DNA from: Gymnorhina tibicen
Lineage: Eukaryota; Chordata; Aves; Passeriformes; Artamidae
Length of the DNA: 64,000 nt
Assembly (NCBI GenBank): GCA_013399875.1
Contig: VXAZ01009688.1
Location: 1,018,437 to 1,082,436 of the forward strand
Direction of reading: 5' to 3'
A program made the translations under genes and the position numbers. Under the pieces are notes generated by a model. The model did not search any database, was not told the DNA's origin, and saw nothing but the letters and a program-made list of their open reading frames with translations. Below are positions 49,576-62,397 of this stretch, piece after piece (position 1 is the first letter of the stretch; each line of letters opens with the position of its first letter).

Positions 49576-52500
49576 GTATATCAAAGCCCTTCCACATTTA
49601 AGGATCACCAGAAACTCACATATTTAAAAGATGCCCTTTCCACCTAAGAAAATTCTCATCAAGTTCACAAATGACGTTGATGGAGAGAAAAAGAGAAGCC
49701 TATGTCCCTTACTGCAGCGCCTTGGCTGCTGACAGGGGCTGCAGCCACCATCAGCACGACTTCACCTCCCTCAGTCCTGAACACTGCTAACCCAGGCCTC
49801 CACATCCACTTCAGGCAGTCTGACTTTGGGTAAGACTCACCTGTCCTGCACACATGCAATGCTGGCAGAAAGTGGGACATGGACACAGCACTGCTTATAG
49901 TAAAAATTACTTCTGTTTGCCCAGGGACCATATTTCTGTTCCTGGCTAGCACCAGTTTGCTGCTCGAGTACTGCAGATTTCCACTTCTCATCAGGGAAGT
50001 CACAGCCTTCCCACAGTTGTAAAATATTTGAACATGCCCCAGTAAAATATCCTTCCTTCCTGCACACCATTTGGAACTGGGAGATTAGATTAGCTCCTTT
50101 ATTCAGGACTTCCACCTGCAAACTGCACAAGGCAGATGAACACCCCCAGCAGTGCCACAACCCTGCCTGATCCTAGCACCCTGGCAGAGCGTCATGGTAC
50201 CACCCAACGTCTCTCCTCTCTGCTGCCCACTTCCTATATGGGCTACTGCAAAGGAAAAGCCCAAGCTTTATTATTTTAACAATTATTTCCAACTAAAGTA
50301 CATTTAGAATTTCTACGTAACTGTCTCAGAAAGCACTCATCAAGACTTTGCAAAAAGGATGACAAATAAGATTTATATCACAGTCAAACCTACAATTAGA
50401 AATTACTTTAAATGTTTTTGAGTTGCCATGGAATTTGATATTAGCACAGTAATGATCATAGTGTTGATACAGTGAACAACAGGCAAACAAAGCATTATCT
50501 TTAACTTTGGTGACATCCCCACAGTTAAAGACAATAGGGATAAAGATGGTTCAGCCTCTTTCCCAATGGCTCAAAATCACAATTTTATTGAAATTGACCC
50601 CAGTCCTAAGAGAGATTTGGAGATGATCTTGGATGGTATTCTACTGTGGAAGATGCGGACCAGTCAAAAACACTGGTGACACATCTGCAGCGGCTATGCT
50701 ACCTGTTAGAGCATGCATGGATTCCCCAGAGCTTGCTCTATCATGGCTGAATCACGTCAGCAGAAGATGTAGGGCTGTTTTAACAGCACTGCCTACACAA
50801 AGTTACATTTTTAGCCTTATAATTGAGCAATCAAGTAACCTCCCAGTGAAGGACTCCAGTTGTTGACAACTTGAGGTAGTAACAGCTCCACCCTGCCCAG
50901 AACAACATCACCAACTGTAGGACCTGAAGAACACTGGAAGGGCGAGTTAATCTGGGAGAAAGGATTATAAAATAAGAAGTATGTGTATAACATTTTAACA
51001 CCAGTAATACTTTTTCTCTCTAATAATGATGAGACCCTTCAGATTTCAGTTATACTAAAATTAAATTCTTGGCTCTTCTCATATAGTGTGTGAGTGTGTA
51101 TCCTTTGCCCAAAAACAAGACTTTGAGCCTAATGCCCCTCTCTGCTGCACAAAGGTCACTGTTCCCAGAGAAGGAAAGCAGTGCCTGGTGCAGAATGGCC
51201 TTCTGGGGCAATTAAGCAACTGAAGACTAATTTCTGAGCTTGTGAAATAACCCTCAGCCTACTCCTGACCTATCTCAACTTGCAATTAAGCCACCTCAGT
51301 GATCTGACAGTATCTTATCTTGCTGCAAGACATGAACAGTGCAACCCTGTCACCCTGCACAGCACGAATGTCAGGCTGACTTTTCCGCTGGGAGCCAGAG
51401 CTGCCCCAGCCACAATGACACAACTCCATTCGGATATGCTGGGAGCCTGGATCTGCAGCTCCAGGGGTGTACAGCATCACTTTTAAGAAAGAGATAAATT
51501 CCTTTTGTCCTGAAATGCTCCTTGTGCACTGTCCATCGAGGTTCTTGTACACCTGGCTGTCAGGGTACAGGTAGTTCCTGCTTCACCTTCCCAAATGAGT
51601 AAAGTTCTCCCTTCACAGGAACTGTGCAAGTTGGTGCTGGTTGAACATGACTCAGTTGCAGATGCTGAAAGTGAAATAATTTCTAGCATTTCCAGTCCCT
51701 TACAGCCAAAACTACAAAATGTTTTACTTCAATCAGTTACAAAAAAAAAATTATCAAGTGCTTACCACCAATGTAAGCTGAATGGGACAGCCAACACTAG
51801 AGTATGGTGCTAAGATTGCTTGTTCTTTGGGAATATGGGTTAAAGCCAAGGTCATCTTTCATAGATCCAGGACATACTGTTCATAGCCACAGCAGGCTTT
51901 CCACATGGTTTTAATGTTATAAAATATTCTGTCTTTTGTCTTTTCACAGGTGGTTGTCCCAGGTGTGTTGCATGCTGTTTAGGACAGAAGAATTTGCAAA
52001 AATAGTTTCTGGCAAATAAGTTACCACTAAGACTATTTACAGTTGGAGAGCAACTGTTCATTCTTTCACAACTGTGCAACATACACTGAAAGGGTGGCAC
52101 CTTGCTGTCTTATGTAATCATGCAGTGTGCAGACCAGTGTGAGCACTTGGAAAGAGTCACTATAAGTAATTAGGAAAAGCAAGCTTATTGCTGGTGGGTT
52201 TTTGATACTCATGGGATCGACATCATCTGGAAAATATTGATGCAGCTGCAAACTGAAGACTGTAAACTTATGCCAAAAGTATATGTAGTAATTTTCTAAA
52301 ATGTGGACATTAACAGAATACAGATTTAAGTTGATAACCAAAATCCAAAGATATTTGAAATATTTATGAAAACTTATTGTCAAAACTGACAAGTGGATGA
52401 GGACATGTGAAGTTCTCTCAGGATACAGTAGGACTGAAGTGAGTGGAGCCTTGAAAAGCTGCTCTATGAGAATCCCACCACAGGACAGTAAATCCTTTCT

Positions 52501-52799
52501 CTCATCATTCCTGTAGCCCTAAGACAAGCAAATGGCAGCCTGGAAATGTCTGGGCCTATGGAGGCAAAAAGCTGCAAATCCACCAAACAATTTTATACTA
52601 AATTAATCCAAGTTGGTCTGTCTTCTCAGTGATGCCAGAAGGTGTCAGCCAAGGGCTTCCACCAAACAGTCCAAACCAGTTACCTGTTCAGAACCTGGAC
52701 TAAATAACCTGACTTCACTACAGCCATGCTCCAACACCACCACTGGTGTCATGCCCAGGTGACAGCAAACCATACAGGGACCTCAGCGGTAAAAATCCC
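49576..52799 (-). other. TMCC1: TMCC1 long-isoform intron, unique sequence
   Basis: No exon, RNA gene or further recognisable repeat is seen in this stretch. ORFs are short and unsupported. Confidence 0.65.
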
Positions 52800-52852
52800 A
52801 GTGAATGAGGTTCCACAAGGCCAAGTGCCGGGTCCTGCATGTGAGTCACAGG
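52800..52852 (+). mobile_element. CR1 LINE fragment, internal part, plus orientation
   Basis: The segment GAATGAGGTTCCACAAGGCC followed by AAGTGCCGGGTCCTGCA corresponds to a well-known stretch of CR1 ORF2 near its 3' part (translating roughly as NEVPQGQVPGPA). It is in the opposite orientation to the other three copies and very short, so it is a remnant. Confidence 0.75.
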
Positions 52853-55800
52853 CATGGATAAAAGTTCATGTGGACACAACTGCTCACCAAAGTACCAGTA
52901 ATTTCATATCTCTCAAACATCAATATTATTCTGTTTGCTGTGTCTTGACACATAACTAATTACCCCACAAAAAGCTCTGAAAGTATATGAGACCCAAATG
53001 AGACCTGTGCAGGCTCAATCATTTTCAAACAACCACTATCCTGATTTTCTCAGCTCAGTAGGTTGCCTCTACAAGAAAAGATCTATGCAAAAATATTTAG
53101 ACTGTTTGAAATAAAAGATCAACTGAAGCATCTCAGTAACATTTTAATTATTACATTTTCAATGCTATGACAATCTCATTTCTCAGCTTCTATACAAAGC
53201 CTAACAACATGCGGCAGGATTATTACACATGCAAATATATGTAAATGAGGTATTCAGAAAAATCCGATCTGTTGTTTTGGGATAACATTTTGCCCTTCTA
53301 TTTCAACAACAAATTGAGAAAACAGAGAATGGAACAATACTGTGAATGAAAAACATTTTGTGTGCAGAGGATTATTAAAAATGTATTCTCCCTTATGCCA
53401 CAAAGTACTCAATGTCTAATTCCTATTGGGAGTGGAGGACCTCAGCACCACAGAATCAGGCTCATCCAAAACTCATTATTCTGCAGAACCATACAAACAT
53501 GAGTTAACACAACGTCAACCTATTTACAAGCAAAGTTACAACAGCACCAGAGTTTTCCACCTTTACCTGAAAGGGACTATCCCAGCCCTTGCTAAACTCC
53601 GACAGCTGCTTCAGGCTCAACCCTGTTCTTCACATAAACCAGTGCTTAAAGCAGAGATCATATTATGCTTTTGTTGTATGGTAAGAGAACCTCTAAATTC
53701 TCTGAACAGCCTGAGCGGGCAGCTCTGCTGCCTCTGTGAGCCCCAGTGCCAATGCAGTAACACTTCAGCCCGGCCCCAGCACCCAGAGTCCAACCTTTGG
53801 TCCAGGGGCTTTGCAGAACAAACAAGAAATAAAGACTCTTGTCTCCAAAACTTTGCAGCATCCACACATAAAACATGGGCAGGGAAAAGAAATACCAACA
53901 CCTAACCAACCCAACCCCCCACTTCAGTTAACAATACAACATTTTGAGGAGATTACCCTCCTAAGCTTTCTGGCAGTGTGTTTAGTGGGGGAGGTTGTGT
54001 GTGTGTGTGTGTAATGAGGTTGTAGACATGAAAAGGAAAGTGTAGGTGTATCTAATCAGGAGACAGCTGGAAACTGACCCTGCCACGTGAAATAAGCAAG
54101 CTGGGGAAAGAAGCAGCTCCTGAACAAGGAAGAGTGAGGCCTAATAAGACATTTGACATGCCAGAAACTCTGGATCAGGAGTGAAAGACAGACATTGGCT
54201 ACAGCTGTTTTTAAAAATGCAACATAAATGACGAAATGGTGCCCAGCACATGAAGAAAGATGACTTCCATCTGGTTCATATAGCTGGAACAAAGACACCA
54301 GGAAAAAAAGGGGTGAAAAATGGTGATGGATAGGAGCTTTCAGAAGTTTAAACAGTCCAAGACAGAACAAAGGCAAGACAAAATAATATCAATACCATAT
54401 CTGTTTAGCACCTTTTCCTTGCACACAGTGCTCTGCATGTGACGCAGGCAGAAGGGGACTCTGAGCAGCAGGCTGGAGAACCCAGCTCCGAGAGCTTCCC
54501 TGCTCTGAGCCCTGCCCTTCCACAGCTGCCCCATGGCAGGGCCTGAGTTTCTTAGTATATTAAGGAATTTAATTAGAAAATTTCCTTTTGCACTTTTGCA
54601 ATTTACCTCGTGGACATGGCCAGGCTGATAAAGTTATGGGGTTTTTTCCTTTTCCAAACTGTTCAGACACAGCACCTACTGTTAAAAAGCAAAGATAACA
54701 GCATTGAGCAGGACCAACCCAACAAGCAAATAAATCACAAGCTTTAAACCAAGCTTAACACAGCATTTATGTAGGCAGTGTCAAGCATATAAACTCAAAT
54801 CACTGTGCAGCTTCACACAGAAGGATGAAATTCAGGGCTTGACTCCACAAAACATGGAAGATATGGAAATAGTCTGGATGTGTTTAACAGGTCTTAAGCT
54901 TCAGTAGTAAGCTAGACTGAAGCATGTGGGCTCCTGCTCATCCATGCCTGACAAACAGTTCTGCAACAGGTAACGCTCCTGCCATTCCAATAAGAAGCAC
55001 TGACAATTTCACAGCAGCCCACAAAAGCACATAGAATAATCCTCTGATAAAATATAACTGAAGGCTAATTTCTTAGCACTCCAGGTCTGCTGACTTCCTA
55101 CATCTACTCATAGCAAAACCTTCTGCAGTCACAGTCAAATCTTACAAGCAGTAAGGGTGCATGCACCCAAGGGTGGGCAGTGCCTTCAGCTCCCTGACTG
55201 AGCCCATCACCTCCCACTTACACGTCCCAGTGAGCAGGTACAGAGCATGTGAAGTGAACAAAATGTTCATTACTCTTCCTAAGTGTCACAAATCTGAGTA
55301 CTGGGAGAAAAATAAATAAAGAAAGGAGAACAGAGCAGGAATTTCTGCCACAAGAGCAGTGCCAGCACAGCAATGGAGGTGACATGAGGGCATGGGCACA
55401 GCCCTGTGCAGTTCAACACCTGTTACCTGGCAGGGCAGAGGAGCCCCAGAATTGCTGGCACACATCCAACACCAACAGGAACAGGCTCTGCCACGACAGG
55501 GGGAGGTATCAGCAAAGCAAACAATGACAGAAGACAGGAATCAGAAAACAAGAGTTATACTGCTTGACTGCAAATCCTATGTTATGTAGTTCTCGTCATT
55601 ATTAAATCACAGCTTTTCCATTCTATGCATTGCTTCTTTGTTCCTTGTAGCTTGTGTAGCCCATATGTTCACAACAGATGGATCAATGCTGTAGCTCAGT
55701 GACATTTTTCTAATTATAGATGGATTTATGAAATTCTTAAATAATTTCAAAGGAAATACTCCCTGCTGAGGCAAGGTAAGTCAGCGTAGTTTCACTGTCA

Positions 55801-58519
55801 GCAGCAAACACCGAAACCAAGGAAGTGAAATTGGTGTGGTTTTATTAAAAGGAAAAGGTCAAAAATTTATTTAAAAGATCATGAAAAGCTGAAGGAGACA
55901 AATAGGCAGTCTTGAGAAAGTGAGCATGAAACAACAAAAAAAATTAAGTGAAAGTTAGATATAGAGACAATCCATACAGGCTCAGTAGAACCCGGGGGTC
56001 CAGAGGACTCTCGACCCTCATGACTGAGAGTTATCTCCCAGATACTTTAAACAAATGATTTCTATTTCTTAAGCTTCATTATGTAATCTAGTCTCAGTGA
56101 GGTTAAATAAAATAGGAGAATTTAGGGTTAAAGTAACACTGTGTGAAACAACTTCAGATATCTCATAACTTAAAGACAGTGCTTAAAGTTTGAATTTACA
56201 CCAAACTTTAAGTTTCCTCTAATGATTTCAGATTTTTCCTGGCTCTTTACTGATTCTCATTTGAAGTGTGTAAGTAACTTTCCAATACAAATTGTTGAAC
56301 AAAGAGTTAGGTTTTGCAATTTAACAATTCATTAATTTAGTCATAAATTCCAGCAGTGTGGCAGCCTGAATGCTAAGCTGGCTTCTCCAATGAAAACAAT
56401 GCTGACATCTGTTCTAAGAGTGATTTACCAAATGACTGCATTATGCTTTACTGATTTCACCAAATCACAAACCAAGAAGCTCTGCTAATAATCATATCAG
56501 TGATTTAAAATTTATGTGGAGCTGATTTACCAATGCATTACATCTCTATACTGAAAATTCAGTAAAAGATGCTATATATTACTTAAGGCTGTACAATCAT
56601 CTGCATTTAACCTGCAAGTTGTCTCCCATTAATTTGTAACTTCGAGTAGCATCAACATACTTTAAACCTAGTATGTACAGACACATGCCATAGCCAAGAC
56701 AGTATGTCTCAGACTTAAATAACAGCAAGATATTATGTTAATACGGCAAACACACACGGTGCTTTGCATAGAATATCACATAACATTCTGTCCTTCTCTG
56801 TGAAAAAAATCTAACATTTGTATTTTCCAATTTTAACTTTGTGTTTCCTGTGCAAATTAAGTCAAGGGTAGTTAATGTGATTTTTACCTGAGAAAGTAAA
56901 GTTGTGAGCTCCCAACATTATGCAGATTGCATAGCAATATTGCAGCAGTCTTAACCTTTCTGGCTCTTAGAGGAGTGAGGGGATAGAGATCCCCATTTTT
57001 GGAGGGTGGCACTAAGCTGCTGAATAACTCTTCCAATCCTTGTGTGACACTGTGAGGTTGTGCTGTTACCTGCTCTCGGGAGAGAAAATGGGGTACACCA
57101 CCCAGACTTGGCAAAATTTTCCACGAAAAGAAAGAATCCAACTGTCCCACCCATCTTTTTTCCCTTTCCTACAGACTACCTGCTAGAAGACAAAAGGTAG
57201 TAACAGACAACAGGCACATGCAACATGATTTCTGTACGAGGGATTGAGACTCACATCTCCCTCTCATTTTAGGTCTCATTCTCCACAGCAGTATTTCCTT
57301 GGCCATGTCACCTTAGACCTACAGTGTACATCGTTATTGTCTGTCACAAGATGGTGCAAATACTAAAAAGCCGCTGGATATTCAGTAAGACTACCAAGGG
57401 ACAAATAAATACACAAATAAACCTGAAGCTATTTTGAGGTCTGTTTCTGAGGACTCTCAATGGCTTGACTAACTGCAAAGTTAACCAGCCCAGGAGAGCG
57501 CGTGCTTTCAACAACTACTTTATTACTATCTCTATTGTTTTAACAGTTGGCAAGAAGCAAAAGCTTCAGATACAGCTCCAGGAAGACTCCTTCAATGTTT
57601 CTTGCAAGAGGAAACAACAAACTTCTTAAAGTATATCCAGCCTTCGTAGACCCCTTTGTTATTAAGAGCTGTTTTTCAGGGGACTCTCTGAAACCTGTGT
57701 CCTGAACAAGCTAAAGTTAGTTAATCAGAAAGCTAGTCTTTCAAAAAACAAACAAAAAACCCCCATCTAACCCCAAGAATGCTTCAACTAAATTGAGCAG
57801 GGAAAGGGGAGAAATGGTAAGACAAACGCTGCGTCTTGATATCATCAAAAAGCTGATATGCACAACTTTGCAAGAATATGTCACAGAACGGAGACTGTCA
57901 TTTCAGTGAATGCTTTTCCCACACAGGCAGGACAAACTGAAGGAGACAGCAGTGATCCCTTGTCAGCAGAGCAACCAGGCTGATCTAAGCCACGTACAGG
58001 CAACCCAGCACCGAAGGGTTAGACAGTTGTGCAGGCTGCAGCCTGTGTTCCCAGAGCCTCTCACAGCCTAAAAGACCAACAGCACCATCCACTCAAATTG
58101 GAATTCGTTGCTTTTATAAAATACACAAGAAAATGAGAGAGGAATTAAAAAAACCATCTAGGTAAATTGAAGGTTTTGTTGCAGGAATTAGCTAACAGTT
58201 GCTAAGGAGGACTACTCTGGCTACTGCTCAGCCCATCACTCCTTGTTTGACTGTGGTGTGCCATCCAAACAACCTAATGTGTTTCAAAAGTAGCTTTCAT
58301 TTCACTGATCAAATACATATAAAATCAGCCACCTGCCATGTGAGAAAATGACTAATGCTTGCATCTTTTAAGCTCTTTGCTTCACCACTGAAGAAGCTTT
58401 TGAACAGAGCACCATTTGAATTTGCTGAAAGAAACCTGCTTTTCAAAACAAGATTTCAAAGGGCTTAAGAAAACATATAAGGAGATGATAAAGATCAAAG
58501 GTAAATCTGAGTAACTTAC
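52853..58519 (-). other. TMCC1: TMCC1 long-isoform intron, donor-proximal part
   Basis: This stretch runs from the CR1 remnant to the GTAAGT donor at 58519. It holds the (TG)n tract at 54.0 kb. An AT-rich, CpG-poor segment at about 56.25-56.65 kb could be a conserved non-coding element but shows no decisive motif. No exon is supported. Confidence 0.65.
53996..54012. repeat. (TG)n microsatellite
   Basis: About eight and a half TG units are seen directly; likely polymorphic. Confidence 0.85.
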
Positions 58520-59065
58520 TGCTGCTGCTGTGGCCTCCTCTCCACCTACATAGATAGAAGAAGCAATCTCCATCACAGACAAGTTTGTGGGAGCATCTGT
58601 AGTGGATGATGATCTGGGCCGACCCGAGTGAGTATCCTGAGCAGACCTTCTGTTGATCTGTGGGCTTCCTTTCGGAGCATCTCCCTTGCCCCACCTGCTG
58701 TGCAGGCTGGTCCCTCTCTTCATTTTAGGTGGCACTCTGATCTGCTGAAGCACCCGGTTCAGAGCTGTGGGGTGGGTGGAGACACCATCAATTTCAGCAC
58801 AGACGCTTTGGCTTTCCAAATCCAGGTCAGGCTCCAGCTCAGCCTGAGCTTGCTGGACATCATGTGGAGAAACAGACGACCTCCTTCGCTGATGCTGGAA
58901 CAGGTGCTTCAAGCCTTGACCAATGACATTAATGTTCTCCAAAGCATTATGCGTTATTTTGGATAATTTTTGCTCTGATTCATGTTGTTTTTTGGTCTCT
59001 TGATCTTGAGATTTGCCTCCAGGATCAGGGTCATCACACAACTGTTCAGTGCCAGACGGCTCCAT
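58520..59065 (-). CDS. TMCC1: TMCC1 exon encoding the long-isoform N-terminus (residues 1-182)
   Basis: Read on the minus strand, this exon starts with ATG at 59065-59063 (MEPSGTEQL) and runs 182 codons to a GCA|GTAAGT donor at 58520/58519, leaving phase 0. An in-frame TAA lies seven codons upstream of the ATG, so this is the first usable in-frame ATG. Its context is only moderate (T at -3, G at +4). The product resembles the N-terminus of TMCC1 as I remember it: an acidic start, then THNALENINVIGQGLKHLFQ (residues 38-57), a basic RRRSSVSPHD patch that looks like a phosphorylation or 14-3-3 type site, HPTALNRVLQQIRVPPK, and a serine-rich stretch near 148-160. This segment is expected to face the cytosol and has no transmembrane helix. 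The exon probably has 5' UTR to the right of 59065, but I cannot fix its acceptor. It lies 48.9 kb upstream of the next shared exon. Confidence 0.93.
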
Positions 59066-60036
59066 TGATGACACCCAACAGGTTTATTTGACTATTCATA
59101 CATAAATAAGTCCCCTCTCTTTAAAAGGCTTGTGTTTATTTTGAAAATGCCAAGATTGCCAGCCAATTAGGTGTGCAATTGCTTCAAGAGTGACTACACA
59201 TGCAGCTGTGCCACGGTGATCTCATGCTTATCTAATGTTAAACAAAAGAGTAGTCATTATTATACATCCATGCAGCAAGTAGTGGGTTAAAAATCCAAAG
59301 CGCAAAACATGCCCTTAACAAAATAAAATGTATCAGTCCTCGGAGCACCCCTCCATGTGGCATTAGTTGCATCTAGGCTGTTCGCAGAAGCCGAAGCTTG
59401 GGTGAGACAAGTCACTCATTGCCTGGGGGGAGAAGTCCAGAACAGAGGGTGCAGGAAAGCAAGAAAGGTAAAAAAGCTGTTCAAAAGGGGGAGAAGCAAG
59501 GAGAAACCAGTGGGGTTCTGTTTAGTAAGAACAAGCCCATAATAACATCTAACAGAACATGAGGTTAAACTTCTGAAGAGCATGTTAGTCACTTTGGCAG
59601 AATTAATTTTGCTCTTTGACAAAGATCTGATACTAAGACCCTAACTTAACAGTATTTAATACATGCAAAAAAACAGAACATTTCCAAATAGCGAGAAATG
59701 GCTTATTACAGCCAGCATCCACTGATGGCACTGGAAACTAGATGTGAAAATCTATCTTCAAGCAAGAACAGGCAAGTGAAATGCTTTCAATTGGCATACT
59801 CTTGTCCATAGCTCTCGGAGGAAACAAGAATGCCTTTTGAAAAGTAGATTAAGCAACCAATCTGCAAGGGATCAGCACCAGGTATGTGCAGTTCAGCCTC
59901 TGGCACAGGAACCGAGCAGCTATTCTTCGAGACCTCAACCCAAGGCATTTCCTGGGCTCAGGCAAGACTGGGTTATACAACAGTGCAGCTCAGCACTTGT
60001 ACAGCAATAACTACAGGAGAAGGTCAGCAAAGATAT

Positions 60037-60064
60037 GGGGAAGGAAGGGAGGAAGGAAGGAAGG
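60037..60064. repeat. (AAGG)n microsatellite
   Basis: About six GGAA/AAGG units with one interruption are seen directly on the plus strand. Confidence 0.85.
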
Positions 60065-62296
60065 ACACAATAACTGAAAGAGTTTCACATCAGCACCATG
60101 AGATCACATGCTCAGAAGCTGACCACTGTTTTCTGCAGGAGAAAACTATGATTAGGCTTCTACAGATACAGAAACCAGCTCACAGAGGTCTACCTCAATC
60201 TTGGCAGAAAGCAGTTTGTGCTTTAGAAAAGAATTATTTGAAATGGAGCATATTTGGGATTTCAGAGTGTTCATTTTTATGCTAAAACAGCTGCAGAAAC
60301 ATAATGTATTCAGTTTACAATTGGAGTGCTCTCGATTTTGTGCATCTGAAGCCTGACACAATGGGTTAAACAGATATTCCAAAATGCCTTCCAAATTGCC
60401 ATCCAAAAATATCAGAAGAGCTGCCTCTCTTTTTTTCAAGTGCCACTGCTATCAGTTGGAGGCAAAAAGAAACTCAGTACTTACAGAAAGCAGAACACTG
60501 GAATCATGCAGGATTTTATCTCAGTCCTTTGAAGATGCTATAAGCATTGAGTCTAAATATATTGGCCAGTTTAATCAGTAACACTTTAAATGCAAAGTAA
60601 TAAACTACATCCAAGAAAAATATATTTACACACATTCATGCAGCAATTGTGTGGCGGAAGAAAAAAAGATGTGCAAACATACTTACACACTTAACACTTC
60701 CTTAAACGAATTCAAGTGCCTTTATGTCTAGTAGTATGCTTTGACTTTTGAGCTTGCTCTTTCTTAATCTTTTTTTTTCCCCTCAGGTAACAGGTTTTGC
60801 AGAAAGTGGGGCCACAGGTCTTCACTCAATTTATGTTTTGGGGCAAAAAATCGCAAAACTAGATGCTCATTTTTAACCAACAGACCAAATGGTTCAGTGA
60901 ACAAAACTCACCATCTAAAGAAGTAAGAGTCCCAAAGTTATTTGCCGTATAAAATACAAACTTGACAGTTGACCCATAACTGCCTTTTTCATTTTAGCTA
61001 ATTCACTCAGTGTTTATTTTTCAGTCGGGACTCACTGAAGAACTGCAGTTCTTATCTAAGATGACTGGTATACTCTCCAGCCAGGATCTCTTTGATCTCC
61101 TGCATGCTCGCTATCCACATTACCACTGGTAATGCTGTTGGTCTTAAAGAACAGCACTTCTAGCATTATCTGCTAGAAAAAATTAACCTGCTTAAATTAA
61201 CCCTATGGCCATTTACAAACCAACCTGAAACAAATTAGCCCACAGTGAGCTCACAAACAAGGCACGGCCACCCTGTGTATTCTGGGACAGATTTCTGAAA
61301 TTATATGGCCTCTGAGAGGCTCCTAATGGGAACCTTGTAGTCATCTCCTATTTCTATTTCCATAGGATGACTCTGTTCTGAGCCTGAAATGAGCTTTGCA
61401 AATTACACATCTGGTATGAAGACCCTTACAACTACTTATTTGTTCTACTATCTACTTTTGGGAAAAAAAAATACTCCTAAGTGTGAAGAACTGTGAATCT
61501 TCCCAATTATTTAGCACACCTATTTGCATTAGGATTCAACTTTTGTGCTCACTTTTGTTTTCTCCCCTTACAACCACCTTTATATTCTGTTTGTGGGAGG
61601 AAACAATAATTTATAGCATGAAGTTCAAAAACATACATTTCTTATTTGTACAAGAATATACTACACCAGGAACAAAATTCACAATTCCATATACAGCCAC
61701 ACTGAGCAGATGTTTTAACATTATTACATCCCAGAACATTCTAATATTGTCCATCATTTCTGCAATTATTTCCCAGGAGCCCTGGGAAACAAAACAGTTC
61801 AAAAGGAAAATTGGCAAAACCAGTATTAGATAACAGTGAAAGGATAAACTTGTACTTGCCTCCATCATTTGCCCTTTAGCATGGCTGACCCACAGCAGTC
61901 CCTCCACTGAACAGAACTGCAAAAGAAATTGGGTATGAGATACAATTCTGGAAATGGGAGGAAAGATATACATAAACAGCAAAGTGAGCATGATTCCAAC
62001 TTCTAAAATTTTTTTTTAATAATTTTTTTCCATTGAAATGCAAGTGCCCCTGGAAGCTGTCCTATTTTAAACTCTTTCAAATAACTGAAGGGCTACAAAT
62101 ATAACTGAAGTTAAAACTGAATCTTATAGAGGTAATCAAGAAGTTCTTGTGAAGGAGCATTTTCTCTTATGGCCACCACCACATGCTAAAAGCAAAGGAA
62201 GATGCCAGGGCTCCAGCCTGCAAGGTCAGTCTGCACCATACAGACTTTATTTTCTTCTCCTATTTAGTCATTCAGTGCTCCCGGGCACAGGTCAAA

Positions 62297-62397
62297 CAGC
62301 TGGCTCTTGTTTACCTGGCGTTCACCTCCCAGGAGGTAAAAGCTGCGAGCACTCGGACACACCTGCACCTGCCGCAGCTCATTGCACCGGGCAGCTG
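62297..62397. promoter_or_regulatory. E-box cluster
   Basis: CAGCTG at 62297-62302, a perfect tandem CACCTGCACCTG at 62360-62371 and CAGCTG at 62392-62397 occur within 101 bases of GC-richer sequence. CACCTG is the ZEB/SNAIL-type E-box and CAGCTG the MYOD/ASCL-type. Regulatory use is inference. Confidence 0.3.
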
